Of a stretch of DNA of 64,000 nt, positions 25,705 through 34,288 are shown one piece after another. Below the pieces are notes generated by a model. It saw only the letters and a program-made list of their open reading frames with translations, had not been told where the DNA came from and ran no database searches. Each line of letters opens with the position of its first letter. Within the stretch, counting starts at the first letter, position 1. The translations under genes and the position numbers were made by a program. The DNA comes from Actinomadura chibensis NBRC 106107 (GTDB lineage Bacteria > Actinomycetota > Actinomycetes > Streptosporangiales > Streptosporangiaceae), in the NCBI RefSeq assembly GCF_001552135.1, contig NZ_BCQP01000025.1:1-64000 (forward strand), in the 5' to 3' direction.

Positions 25705-26737
25705 CACTCCTCCTTATGATCCTGCCGCCGACCGTGCGAAATGCGTGCACCAATCTGTTTAAGACGATAGCAGCGGCAAGGACCCCGGTCGCGACAGTTG
25801 GGATATTGGCTGAATGGTCTACATCTCTGACTTGAGAACTATTGTCCCTTGTGCTGGTATTGAGTTCTGTGGGCGGCCGGTGCCTGGTGAGTTTGAGCGT
25901 GGTATCGCTCAAAGCGTCACCGGTCTTGATCGCGTCCTCGGTATCAGTGCCGACGTTGCGCAGCAGCCTCTTCCAATCCGAATCTCTCTCCGGATCGGGT
26001 TCTCGCAGGTCCTGGTTCTCGTTGACGGGACCGAGAGGTTCGCCGCGTTCGCGGGTGAGTTCGCCGGCGCCGGCGGGGTCGAGGTCGGCCCGGGTCGGGA
26101 GTCCGGCGAACTTGTCGGTCCCGTTCTCCTCGGGAGCCGCGACCGACCCGGGGCTGTCACGGTCGGCGGGTTGCTGACCGGAGTCGGTGGGCTCCGTATT
26201 CGTCTCGCCGGTGTCGGACTGCGCATCGGTGCGGGCGGTTCCCGCCTGCGGTTCCTGGCCGGGCGCGTCCGAGCCGCCGGTTTGTGCGTCCTGCTCATCC
26301 GGCGGCTCGGGAGCCTCTGCCTCCGTGCTCTGCGCCTCCCGCGTTTGCGCCCGTGACTCGGCCCGCGGGCCGCGCGGTGTGTCCTGGCCGTCGCCGCGGA
26401 CGGGTTCGTCCTCCGGCTGCGGGGGTTCCGCCGTTTGCGGAGCATCGTCCTTCTCTGCGTCGGGCTTGCCGGCGCCTAAGTCCTGCGGTTGCTCTGGCGC
26501 GCCCTCGGCCGGGTCCTGTTTCTCCGGCTCGGGTTTCCCAGTGGTGTGCTCTTCGTCGCGTTCTCCGGCGGCGCTTTCGGTTTCGGCTGGGGCGCGGGCG
26601 GCGGCGCGGCTTTCGGCGCGGGACGGTTGGCCCGGTGAACCCGGACGGTCCGGCGGCGGCTGGTAGGCGGCGGTCGCGCGCGGCTGGTCGGTGGTCTCGG
26701 TCTTGGTGTCGGTCCCGCTGGTGTGGTCGACGCCCAC
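25685..26737 (-). CDS. Disordered acidic protein with C-terminal membrane anchor
   Basis: A 350-residue protein. Residues 1-~235 are low-complexity, rich in Pro, Glu, Asp, Gln, Ala and Thr, with no hydrophobic core, hence probably disordered. A short ordered stretch (SDWKRLLRNVGTDTEDAIKTG) follows, then a hydrophobic helix (TVATGVLAAAIVLNRLVHAF) about 20 residues from a basic C-terminus (RIIRRSDDGSHR). That suggests a tail-anchored protein with the disordered part in the cytosol. GTG start at 26737 with GGAAGGG. First gene of the operon with the two paralogous small proteins. Function unknown. Confidence 0.7.
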   Translation of the reverse strand: MGVDHTSGTDTKTETTDQPRATAAYQPPPDRPGSPGQPSRAESRAAARAPAETESAAGERDEEHTTGKPEPEKQDPAEGAPEQPQDLGAGKPDAEKDDAPQTAEPPQPEDEPVRGDGQDTPRGPRAESRAQTREAQSTEAEAPEPPDEQDAQTGGSDAPGQEPQAGTARTDAQSDTGETNTEPTDSGQQPADRDSPGSVAAPEENGTDKFAGLPTRADLDPAGAGELTRERGEPLGPVNENQDLREPDPERDSDWKRLLRNVGTDTEDAIKTGDALSDTTLKLTRHRPPTELNTSTRDNSSQVRDVDHSANIPTVATGVLAAAIVLNRLVHAFRTVGGRIIRRSDDGSHR

Positions 26738-27070
26738 CCTGAGCCCTTCCGCTGGACGGTTCCGTACCGGTTCCTCGTCGACCGGTCCGGCAACGGTCGG
26801 ACGCCATCCGGAACGCGCGGGGCCGATGCCCGGAAACGCCGCCCGTCAATGAGACCGCGCGCGTCAGGAGATCGCACCCGTCCCGATCCATGCGCCGAAA
26901 TGAATCAGGCGAATCCGCGACCTTTCCCCGGCGGGACCCCGATCATCGGTGTGCCTTCACCGGATGCGCCGACGAATAAATGCATTGAGCGGCGAATATC
27001 CCTCCGAATTTGTAGCTGTCCGGAACATGCCGACGTGAGCTGTCCCACCTGTCCGGAAAGGGCACGCGGG
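26738..27070. other. 333-base intergenic stretch upstream of the three-gene operon
   Basis: I see no convincing gene here. The part from about 26895 to 27060 is AT-richer and should hold the promoter for the leftward operon. It contains two copies of CTGTCCGGAA (27016-27025 and 27049-27058) spaced 33 bases apart, close to three helical turns, and two copies of AGCTGTCC. No promoter can be assigned firmly. Confidence 0.5.
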
Positions 27071-28027
27071 CTATGGGGCGGGGCGGGAGCGGGAGACGGC
27101 CTCGGTGAGGGCGGCGACGTGGTCGGCGAGAGCCGTGACCAGTTCGGGCGGGCTGCGGACGGTGAAGGGCCAGGGCAGGCCGCTGAGGACGCGCGCCATG
27201 CCGGGCAGGTTCTCCGCGCCGCTCACCAGGAGCACGCCGCCGCCGGGGCAGGCGCGCAGGTCGCCGAAGGTGGCCGGCAGGTGGTCGCGGGCGGTCCGCA
27301 GGTCGGTGTCGAGCCACACCTCGGTGCGGTGGGTCCAGGCGTCGAGGGTCAACGCGCGCAGGACGTGGGCGACCGGGTCGAAGTCCTCGGGCGGGGTGAA
27401 CCGGCCGGGCAGTTCGGCGGCGGCGCCGATCCTGTCCAGGCGGTACATGCGGACGGCGGCGCGGAGATGGTCGTGGCCGACCAGGTACCAGCGGCCTGCG
27501 TGCACGACGAGCCCGTACGGGTCCACCTCGCGCGCGCCGCGGGTGTGCTCGATCCGGACGGTGCGCCGTGCGTGGACGGCCGCGGCCAGCGTCAGCGCCA
27601 GGTGCGGTTCGGGGCTCGGCGGGCCCGCCGTCGCCGCCGTGGCGGCGGTCAGCGCGGTGACGCGGCGGCGCAGCGGCGCGGGCAGGACGCGGTTGAGCTT
27701 GACCAGCGCCCGGTCGGCCGGGTCGGGTTCGCCCGGCTGCTCGCGCCGCCCGCCGGTGGCCAGCGCGACCGCGACGGCGACCGCCTCGTCGTCGCCGAGC
27801 ATCAGGGGAGGGAGGCGCACGCCGCGGGCCAGCCGGTAGCCGCCGTAGCGTCCGCGGACGGACTCGACGGGGACGTCCATCTCGCGCAGGGCGGTGACGT
27901 AGCGGCGGACGGCGCGGGCGTCGACGTCCAGGCGCCGGGCCAGTTCGTCGGCGGGCACCAGGTCGCGGTCTTGCAGGATCTCCAGCAGCGCGAGGACGCG
28001 GGCCGCGGGACGGGACACGGCCCCCAT
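27071..28027 (-). CDS. HTH/WYL-domain transcriptional regulator (YafY-like)
   Basis: A 318-residue regulator with an N-terminal HTH_11-type winged helix (SRPAARVLALLEILQDRD, LDVDARAVRRYVTALREMD), the typical GRYGGYRLARG wing and a WYL domain (VDPYGLVVHAGRWYLVGHD) plus a WCX-type C-terminus. WYL proteins bind nucleic-acid or nucleotide ligands and often control stress or defence genes. ATG 28027 or the in-frame GTG 28018 may be the start. It is divergent from the alpha/beta hydrolase gene with a perfect inverted repeat in between. Confidence 0.9.
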   Translation of the reverse strand: MGAVSRPAARVLALLEILQDRDLVPADELARRLDVDARAVRRYVTALREMDVPVESVRGRYGGYRLARGVRLPPLMLGDDEAVAVAVALATGGRREQPGEPDPADRALVKLNRVLPAPLRRRVTALTAATAATAGPPSPEPHLALTLAAAVHARRTVRIEHTRGAREVDPYGLVVHAGRWYLVGHDHLRAAVRMYRLDRIGAAAELPGRFTPPEDFDPVAHVLRALTLDAWTHRTEVWLDTDLRTARDHLPATFGDLRACPGGGVLLVSGAENLPGMARVLSGLPWPFTVRSPPELVTALADHVAALTEAVSRSRPAP

Positions 28028-28035
28028 CCTAATGA

Positions 28036-28050
28036 GGACGGAAAACGTCC
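28036..28050. promoter_or_regulatory. Inverted repeat, candidate operator of the WYL regulator
   Basis: GGACG-GAAAA-CGTCC is a perfect 5-bp inverted repeat with a 5-base spacer, between the divergent WYL regulator (start 28027) and hydrolase (start 28104) genes. The position fits autoregulation and control of the hydrolase pair. The short arms make chance occurrence possible in this GC-rich DNA. Confidence 0.4.
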
Positions 28051-28103
28051 ACAATGCCCCCTAGCCTCGGCGTCGGGAAGATCGATCGAAAGGAGACGAC
28101 CCG

Positions 28104-28802
28104 ATGTCGACCATCGTTCTCGTCGGCGGCTCGTTCCTCGGCGCGTGGGCCTGGGAGCGGGTCACGCCGATGCTCACCGCGTACGGCCACCGGGTGCATC
28201 CGCTGACGCTCACGGGCTTCGGCGACCGGGCGCACCTGGGCTCGGCGGACACGACGCTCGCCACGCACGCCCGGGACATCACCGCCGCCATCGAGTACGC
28301 CGACCTGCGCGAGGTGGTGCTCGTGGCGCACTCCTACGCGGGAGCCCCGGCCACGATCGCCGCCGACGCGATCTCCGAGCGGATCGCCCGGCTGGTGTAT
28401 CTCGCCGCGCTGCTGCCCGAGCCGGGCAGGAGCCTGTTCGACGCGACGCCCGCGCCCGTCGTCGACGCGATCATGGCGACCGTCCGGGACGGGCGGATCC
28501 CGGTGATGAGCGACGAGGTCCTCGACGCGGGCTTCGGCGCGCACGGCCTCACCCCCGAGGACCGGGCCTGGCTGCGGGCGCGCGGCGCCGGCCAGCCGAT
28601 CGGCACCTACCGGGATCCGGCGCCGGCCGACCTCGGCGCGGTCAACGGGCTGCCCCGCACCTACATCGCCTGCGCGGGCGACCCGGGCGAACCGCCGCGT
28701 CCGCCGGGCGCCGACATGGTGACGCTGGACGCCGGGCACTGGCCGATGATCACCGAACCGGAGTCGCTGGCCCGGATGCTGGACGAGGTGGCCCGGTCAT
28801 GA
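28104..28802 (+). CDS. Alpha/beta hydrolase (esterase-like)
   Basis: A 232-residue alpha/beta hydrolase without signal peptide: IVLVGGSFLGAWAW (oxyanion loop), the nucleophile elbow VLVAHSYAGAP and a His in TLDAGHWPM near the C-terminus. The HSYAG elbow and overall size recall plant salicylate/hydroxynitrile-lyase-type esterases and pyrethroid-hydrolase-like proteins. ATG 28104 follows AAAGGAGA. It overlaps the epoxide hydrolase gene by four bases (ATGA), so the two act in the same pathway. Confidence 0.9.
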   Translation: MSTIVLVGGSFLGAWAWERVTPMLTAYGHRVHPLTLTGFGDRAHLGSADTTLATHARDITAAIEYADLREVVLVAHSYAGAPATIAADAISERIARLVYLAALLPEPGRSLFDATPAPVVDAIMATVRDGRIPVMSDEVLDAGFGAHGLTPEDRAWLRARGAGQPIGTYRDPAPADLGAVNGLPRTYIACAGDPGEPPRPPGADMVTLDAGHWPMITEPESLARMLDEVARS

Positions 28803-29866
28803 TCCGCCCCTACCGGGTGGCGATCCCGCAGGAGAGCCTCGACGACCTGGCGGCCCGGCTCGCCGCGACCCGCTTCACCCGCCCGCTGCCCGGTGCCGGG
28901 CTCGGCGTGCCCGCGGACCGCGTCCGGCGCCTGGTCGAGTACTGGCGCGACGGCTACGACTGGCGCGCCTGGGAGCGGCGGATCAACGCCCACCCGCAGT
29001 TCGTGACGGAGATCGACGGGCTCGACGTGCACTTCCTGCACGTCCGGTCGCCCCGGCCGGACGCCCTGCCGCTCGTCCTCACCCACGGCTGGCCGATGTC
29101 GGTGGTGGAGTTCCTGCCGCTGATCGACCGGCTGGGCGACGCCTTCCACCTCGTCGTCCCCTCGGTGCCCGGCTTCGGGTTCTCCGGCGCGCCGCGCGAG
29201 CCGGGCTGGGACCGCCGCCGCGTCGCCGCGGCGTGGGCGGAGCTGATGCGCCGGCTCGGCTACGAGCGGTACGGCGCGCACGGCAACGACGTCGGCTCGC
29301 TGATCTCCATCGAGCTCGGCCGCCTGGACCCGCGCCGCGTCGTCGCGGTGCACGTCACCCAGGTCTTCTCGCTGCCGTCCGGCGACCCGGCCGAGCGCGA
29401 CCGGCTGGGGCCGGACGACCGGGCGAGACTGGCCGCCCTGGAACGCTTCATGGCGGACCGGGGCGCCTACCTCGGCCTCCAGTCCACCCAGCCGCAGACC
29501 CTGGCGCACGCGCTCGCCGACTCCCCGGCCGGGCAGCTCGCCTGGAACCTGCAACTGTTCGGCGGCTCGGTGAGCGACGACTACATCCTCACCAACGCCG
29601 CCGTCTACTGGCTGACCGACACCGCGGGCAGTTCGGCCCTCGTCGGCTACCACGGCGGTGGTCCGCCCGCCGGACCGTCGTCGGCGCCGCTGGGCCTGGC
29701 CTGTTTCGCCGACGACTTCTTCCCCTCCATCCGTCCGCTCGCCGAACGCGACCACAGCGCCATCGTGCAGTGGAACACCTACGACAAGGGCGGACACCAT
29801 GCCGCGCAAGAGGAACCCGACCTCCTCGCCGACGACCTCCGCGCGTTCTTCACCGCCCACCGCTGA
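28799..29866 (+). CDS. Epoxide hydrolase (EHN-domain family)
   Basis: A 355-residue protein with the N-terminal epoxide-hydrolase domain (IPQESLDDLAARLAATR, PADRVRRLVEYWRDGYDWRAWERRIN) and the alpha/beta core with THGWPMSVVEF (oxyanion HGWP) and FGFSGAP. The nucleophile position reads YGAHGNDVGS, with the expected Asp, and the final His is in DKGGHHAAQEEP. It hydrolyses epoxides to diols, in the microsomal/juvenile-hormone class. Coupled to the upstream hydrolase by ATGA. The long open stretch before 28799 is not part of it. Confidence 0.93.
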   Translation: MIRPYRVAIPQESLDDLAARLAATRFTRPLPGAGLGVPADRVRRLVEYWRDGYDWRAWERRINAHPQFVTEIDGLDVHFLHVRSPRPDALPLVLTHGWPMSVVEFLPLIDRLGDAFHLVVPSVPGFGFSGAPREPGWDRRRVAAAWAELMRRLGYERYGAHGNDVGSLISIELGRLDPRRVVAVHVTQVFSLPSGDPAERDRLGPDDRARLAALERFMADRGAYLGLQSTQPQTLAHALADSPAGQLAWNLQLFGGSVSDDYILTNAAVYWLTDTAGSSALVGYHGGGPPAGPSSAPLGLACFADDFFPSIRPLAERDHSAIVQWNTYDKGGHHAAQEEPDLLADDLRAFFTAHR

Positions 29867-29932
29867 CACCCTCGCGAGCGCCCCGATCGGTGGTCACCGG
29901 GGCGAAACCTCTCCGGTGCCAGGTTTGGCGGC

Positions 29933-30649
29933 GTGCAGAGACAAGATGCGGAAACGGTCGTGCGGCTTGAGGCCGTGCGGAAGGTGTACGGCGGGGTCGC
30001 GGCGCTGGACGGGGTGTCGCTGGACGTGCGGGCCGGGGAGGCCGTCGCCGTCATGGGCCCGTCGGGCAGCGGGAAGTCGACGCTGCTCAACATGGTCGCC
30101 GGGCTGGACAGGCCGAGTTCCGGGAAGGTCGTGGTTGGGGGCGACGACGTTTCCGGGATGGGGGAGGCGGCGCTGGCGCGGTTCCGGCGGCGCCGGATCG
30201 GGATGGTGTTCCAGTTCTTCAACCTGCTCGACGACCTGCCCGCGCTCGACAACGTGGCGCTCGCCGGGCGGCTCGTCGGAGTCCCGGCGCGCAGGGCGCG
30301 GGCGCGGGCGGCGGAGCTGCTGGACGAGCTCGGCCTCGCCGACCGGGGGGACGCCTACCCGGCCGTGCTGAGCGGCGGGGAGCGGCAGCGGGTCGGGGTG
30401 GCGCGGGCGCTGATGAACCGTCCGGCGCTGCTGCTCGCGGACGAGCCGACCGGCGCGCTCGACAGCGCGACCGGCGAGCAGGTCGCCGAGCTCCTGCTCG
30501 ACCTCAACCGCGGGGGGCAGACACTGCTGCTCGTCACCCACGACGAGGCGCTCGCCACGCGGTGCGCGACCCGGGTCGTCGAGTTCGTGGACGGGCGGAT
30601 CGTCCGCGAGGCGGAGCTGGAGCGGGGCGGCTCATGGGGCGTCCGGTGA
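29933..30649 (+). CDS. ABC transporter ATP-binding protein (MacB/LolD-type)
   Basis: A 238-residue ATPase with Walker A GPSGSGKST (42-50), Q-loop FQFFNLLDDL, signature LSGGERQRV and Walker B LLLADEPTGAL, then the H-loop LVTHDEA. The Q-loop FNLL and EPTGAL motifs are those of the MacB/LolD/FtsE-like class, which work with FtsX-type permeases. GTG start at 29933. It overlaps the permease gene by 16 bases, forming an exporter or mechanotransmission pair. Confidence 0.95.
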   Translation: MQRQDAETVVRLEAVRKVYGGVAALDGVSLDVRAGEAVAVMGPSGSGKSTLLNMVAGLDRPSSGKVVVGGDDVSGMGEAALARFRRRRIGMVFQFFNLLDDLPALDNVALAGRLVGVPARRARARAAELLDELGLADRGDAYPAVLSGGERQRVGVARALMNRPALLLADEPTGALDSATGEQVAELLLDLNRGGQTLLLVTHDEALATRCATRVVEFVDGRIVREAELERGGSWGVR

Positions 30650-32979
30650 GCGGCGCGGTGTGGGCGGCGTCGCGGGCGGGCGTGCGGCGGCGCGCGACGC
30701 AGACGGGCAGCATCGGGGTGGCGGTCGCGCTGGCCACGGCGACGCTGGTGTTCGGGCTCGGCCTGCTGTCGGCGTCGCGCTCGATGTTCGACGACGCCTT
30801 CGCCGCGGCGCGCGGCGCGCACGCGGCGGCGGACTTCGACGCGGCGAAGACGACGGAGGCGCGGGTCGCGGCGACGGCGCACGCGCCGGGCGTGACCGCG
30901 GCGGCCGGCCCGTTCCGGACGGCGACGCTCGCCCGCTCGGACGGCCCGTCCACGCTCCCGATGCGGCCCGAGGGCCTCACCGTCGCCGGACGCGCCGACC
31001 CCGGCGGCCCGGTGGACCGGCTCACCCTCGTGTCCGGACGCTGGGTCCGCGGGCCCGGCGAGATCGTCCTGCGCGGCAAGCCCAAAGGGCCGTTCGGGCT
31101 CGGCGGCAAGGTGGCGTCGCGGGGGAACCCGGAGCTGACCGTCGTGGGCTTCGCCGTCGCGGCGACGGACGGCCCGGGCGGCTGGGTCACGCCCGCCCAG
31201 GTCGCCGCGCTGCGTCCGGACGCGTTCCGGATGGAGTACCGGTTCGCGCGGGCCGGGAGCGCCGCCGAGGTGCGGCGGAGCCTCGCCGCGGCGACGGCCG
31301 GGCTGCCGGTGCGCGGCCAGGACTCCTACGTGACCGCCAAGCGGCGGTTCGAGGGCAGGTTCAACCAGCTCATCCCGTTCATCACGGTGTTCGGGATCCT
31401 CGCGCTGACCGTGTCGGCGTTCATCATCGGCAACGTCGTCAGCGGCGCCGTGGTGTCGGGGTTCCGGCACATCGGCGTGATGAAGGCGCTCGGCTTCACG
31501 CCCGGGCAGGTGACGTCGGTGTACGTCGTGATGGTCGCCGTCCCGGCGGTGCTCGGCTGCGCGGCGGGGCTCGTCGCCGGGCACCTGCTCGCCGGGATGA
31601 TGGCGGCGAACCTGTCCGCTGACTTCGAGTTGCCGTCCGCCGGGGGAGTGTCGCTGCCGCTGGAGGCGGCGGCGGGCGGCGGGGTGCTCGCGCTGGCGGG
31701 CCTCGCCGCGCTGGTCCCGGCGCTGCGGGCCGGACGGCTCCCGGCCGTCCAGGCGATCAGCGCGGGGACGGTGTCGCGCCGCGGCCGGGGACGGCGGGTG
31801 CAGCGGTGGCTCGTCCGGACGCGGCTGCCCCTCCCGGTCGGGCTCGGCCTCGGCCTGCCGGTCGCGCGCCCGGCCAGGGCGGCGGTCACGCTCGCCGGGC
31901 TCTGCCTCGGCGTGACGGCGGTGACCATGGGGTTCGGGCTGCACACGACGGTCACGAAGATCATGTCGTCGGACACCGAGAGCCGCACGTCCGTCATGGT
32001 CGGCGCCGATCCGCGGGGCGGCCCGGGGCGGCCGCCCGGCCCGTCGGCGGGCGGGCCGTCCCTGTCCGCCGAGCAGTTGGTCGCGGCGGTGCGGGCGCGG
32101 CCGGGCACGGCGCACGTGACGGCGGCCGGGCAGCGGCCCGTGCGGGTCGCGGGGCTCGCCTCGGAGGTGGCCGCCGAGACCTACGCGGGGGACTACCGGC
32201 CGTTCCTCGGGGACGGCATCGTCCGCGGGCGCTGGTTCGCCCGTCCCGGCGAGGTGGTGCCGTCCGAGGCGTTCATGCGGCTCCAGGACCTGCGCGTCGG
32301 CGACGTGCTCTCCGTCCAGGCGGACGGGAGGCCGGTCACGCTCCGGATCGTCGGCGCGTTCGCGCACCCGGACACCGACCGGCTGATGCTCGACGCCGCG
32401 TCCCTGCCCGCCGCCGCGCGCGGCGCGGCCGACCCGCCGCGCGTGCTGGTGATCGTCAAGCCCGGGACCGACCCGGCCGCGTACGCCAAGCGGATCAACG
32501 AGGCCGGGGCGTCCACCGGGATGTTCGCCGAGACCGCCGGTCCCGAGCTCGCGGACCGCGCCGTGTTCAGCGGCCTCTTCCTGCTGTTCTCGCTGGTCAT
32601 CTGTCTCGCGGCGGCGCTCGGCGTGCTGAACGGCGTGCTGCTCGGCGCGCGCGAGCGGGCCCGCGACCTCGGCGTGCTGAAGGCCGTCGGGATGCCGCCG
32701 CGCCGGGTCGTGCTGATGATGGTGACGTCCATGGCGGCGCTCGGCGTCGCGGCCGGGGTGCTCGGCGTCCCACTCGGGGTCCTCGCCCACCACGGCGTGA
32801 TCACGCTCACCGGCGAGATGCTCGGCAGCGGGATGGCCGCGCCGTGGATCCACGTCTACGGCTGGACGCTGCTGCTCCCGCCCGCGTGCGTGGGGCTGGC
32901 GGTCGCCGTCCTCGGCGCGTGGCCGCCCGCCGCCCGCGCCGCCGCCGTCCGCACGGTGACCGCCCTGCGCAGCGAGTGA
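30634..32979 (+). CDS. FtsX-like ABC transporter permease
   Basis: A 781-residue permease with an N-terminal helix, a large extracytoplasmic MacB-like domain, an FtsX core (FITVFGILALTVSAFIIGNVVSG, FRHIGVMKALGFTPGQV), a second helix cluster, a second extracytoplasmic domain and a second FtsX core (ARDLGVLKAVGMPPRRV). It is the duplicated form common in actinomycetes. Start ATG 30634 inside the ATPase gene. The convergent sensor kinase/response regulator pair suggests control of, or by, an antimicrobial or lipoprotein export stress; this is inference. Confidence 0.93.
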   Translation: MGRPVSGAVWAASRAGVRRRATQTGSIGVAVALATATLVFGLGLLSASRSMFDDAFAAARGAHAAADFDAAKTTEARVAATAHAPGVTAAAGPFRTATLARSDGPSTLPMRPEGLTVAGRADPGGPVDRLTLVSGRWVRGPGEIVLRGKPKGPFGLGGKVASRGNPELTVVGFAVAATDGPGGWVTPAQVAALRPDAFRMEYRFARAGSAAEVRRSLAAATAGLPVRGQDSYVTAKRRFEGRFNQLIPFITVFGILALTVSAFIIGNVVSGAVVSGFRHIGVMKALGFTPGQVTSVYVVMVAVPAVLGCAAGLVAGHLLAGMMAANLSADFELPSAGGVSLPLEAAAGGGVLALAGLAALVPALRAGRLPAVQAISAGTVSRRGRGRRVQRWLVRTRLPLPVGLGLGLPVARPARAAVTLAGLCLGVTAVTMGFGLHTTVTKIMSSDTESRTSVMVGADPRGGPGRPPGPSAGGPSLSAEQLVAAVRARPGTAHVTAAGQRPVRVAGLASEVAAETYAGDYRPFLGDGIVRGRWFARPGEVVPSEAFMRLQDLRVGDVLSVQADGRPVTLRIVGAFAHPDTDRLMLDAASLPAAARGAADPPRVLVIVKPGTDPAAYAKRINEAGASTGMFAETAGPELADRAVFSGLFLLFSLVICLAAALGVLNGVLLGARERARDLGVLKAVGMPPRRVVLMMVTSMAALGVAAGVLGVPLGVLAHHGVITLTGEMLGSGMAAPWIHVYGWTLLLPPACVGLAVAVLGAWPPAARAAAVRTVTALRSE

Positions 32980-33016
32980 CCGCCCTGCGCAGCGAGTGAC
33001 GGCCCCGCGCAGCGAG
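32957..33016. repeat. Three 20-bp tandem repeats across the permease stop codon
   Basis: Three direct copies of a 20-base unit beginning TGACCGCCC and ending GCAGCGAG lie at 32957-32976, 32977-32996 and 32997-33016; the third differs at two positions. The TGA stop of the permease (32977) opens the second copy. Because 20 is not a multiple of three, each copy places the TGA in a new frame. Confidence 0.9.
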
Positions 33017-33022
33017 TGACGG

Positions 33023-34288
33023 CTACGGCGCGGCCGCGGTCGCGCCGACCGGGAGGGCCACGGCGACGGTGAGGCCGCCGTCCGCACCCGCCGTGGCCCG
33101 CACCGTCCCGCCGTGCGCGTGGACGATCGCCGCGACGATCGACAGCCCCAGCCCGGCGCCGTCCGCCGACCCGGTCCGGTCGGCGTGCAGGCGGCGGAAC
33201 GGCTCGAACAGCTCGCCCACCCGCTCGGGCGGGACGCGCGGCCCGGTGTTGCTGACTTCGAGCCCGCCGTCGTCGGAAACCGCCACCTCGACCCGCCCGC
33301 CGGGATGGTTGTGCCGGATCGCGTTCTGCACCAGGTTCGCGGCCATCCGGGTGAGCAGGACCTCGTCGCCCGCGACCGTCACCGGCCGGACGTCCGCGGA
33401 CACCGCGACGCCGCCCCGCGCGGCGAGCGCCAGATGGTCGTCGACGACCTGCTCGGCCACCGCCGCGAGGTCCACCGGGGCCCGCGCGTCGAGGCCGCGC
33501 TCGCCCTGCGCGAGGACGAGCAGCCCCTCGATCAGCCGCTCCGACCGGCGCGTGTTGCGGAGCATCTCGTCCCGGACCTCGGCGAGCCGCGCCGGATCGG
33601 GGTCGGCGAGGCCGACCTCGATCGCCGTCCGCTGGATGGCGAGCGGCGTCCGCAGCTCGTGCGAGGCGTTGGCGACGAACCGGCGCTGGCTGTCGACCGC
33701 CTGCTCCAGCCGGTCGAGCATGGCGTCGAAGGTGTCCGCGAGCTCCTTCAGCTCGTCGTCGGGGCCGGTCAGCGCGATGCGCTCGTGCAGCGTCGACAGC
33801 GACAGGAGGCGGGCGGTCGCGGTGATCCGGGTCAGCGGGCGCAGCAGCCGCCCGGTGAGCCACCAGCTCACCGCGAACGCCAGCACGATGATCACCGCGA
33901 TGGCGACCAGGGTGACCAGCCGCTGCGAGCCCGCCAGGCTGTCGTGGAACTCCTTCGGGCCGATGACGTCCCGCCCCGTCCCGTCCCGCGGGCCGAGCGC
34001 GTCCGGCGGGATCGGCGTGTCCGGCGGGACGGGCCTTTTGGGCATGTCGCGGCCCAGCGGATCGAAGGGGACCTCCGCGCACGACGGCCCCGCGCCCCGC
34101 TGGTCGCACGGGACGTCGCGGGCCGGGACGATGAAGGGCCCGTCCGACACCCGGTCGTCCAGGATCCGCTTCTGGATCCACAGGACGGCCCCGAGCACGC
34201 TCAGCGTGATCACGGTGAACAGCCCGCCGTAGAGCAGCGTCATCCGGGCCCGCACCGACCCGCGCACCGCCTGCCTGACCGACCTCAC
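33023..34288 (-). CDS. Sensor histidine kinase
   Basis: A 421-residue HK with two transmembrane helices flanking a ~100-residue periplasmic-side sensor containing two cysteines (DVPCDQRGAGPSCAE). A HAMP segment, the H-box FVANASHELRTPLA (His210) and an HATPase domain with N-box NLVQNAIRHNHPGG and G-box GLGLSIV follow. It autophosphorylates and signals to the upstream response regulator. The GTG at 34288 overlaps the regulator stop by four bases. Confidence 0.95.
   Translation of the reverse strand: MRSVRQAVRGSVRARMTLLYGGLFTVITLSVLGAVLWIQKRILDDRVSDGPFIVPARDVPCDQRGAGPSCAEVPFDPLGRDMPKRPVPPDTPIPPDALGPRDGTGRDVIGPKEFHDSLAGSQRLVTLVAIAVIIVLAFAVSWWLTGRLLRPLTRITATARLLSLSTLHERIALTGPDDELKELADTFDAMLDRLEQAVDSQRRFVANASHELRTPLAIQRTAIEVGLADPDPARLAEVRDEMLRNTRRSERLIEGLLVLAQGERGLDARAPVDLAAVAEQVVDDHLALAARGGVAVSADVRPVTVAGDEVLLTRMAANLVQNAIRHNHPGGRVEVAVSDDGGLEVSNTGPRVPPERVGELFEPFRRLHADRTGSADGAGLGLSIVAAIVHAHGGTVRATAGADGGLTVAVALPVGATAAAP

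Noticed and set aside
26723..28798. In-frame extension of the epoxide hydrolase to 1047 codons
   Set aside because: The extension runs antisense to the WYL regulator and through the upstream esterase; the EHN domain begins right at the ATG 28799, which forms ATGA with the preceding gene.
30355..33087. A 910-codon frame on the minus strand
   Set aside because: Antisense of the ABC permease; its composition is Arg/His/Gln-rich with no recognisable domain, while the plus strand encodes an FtsX permease.
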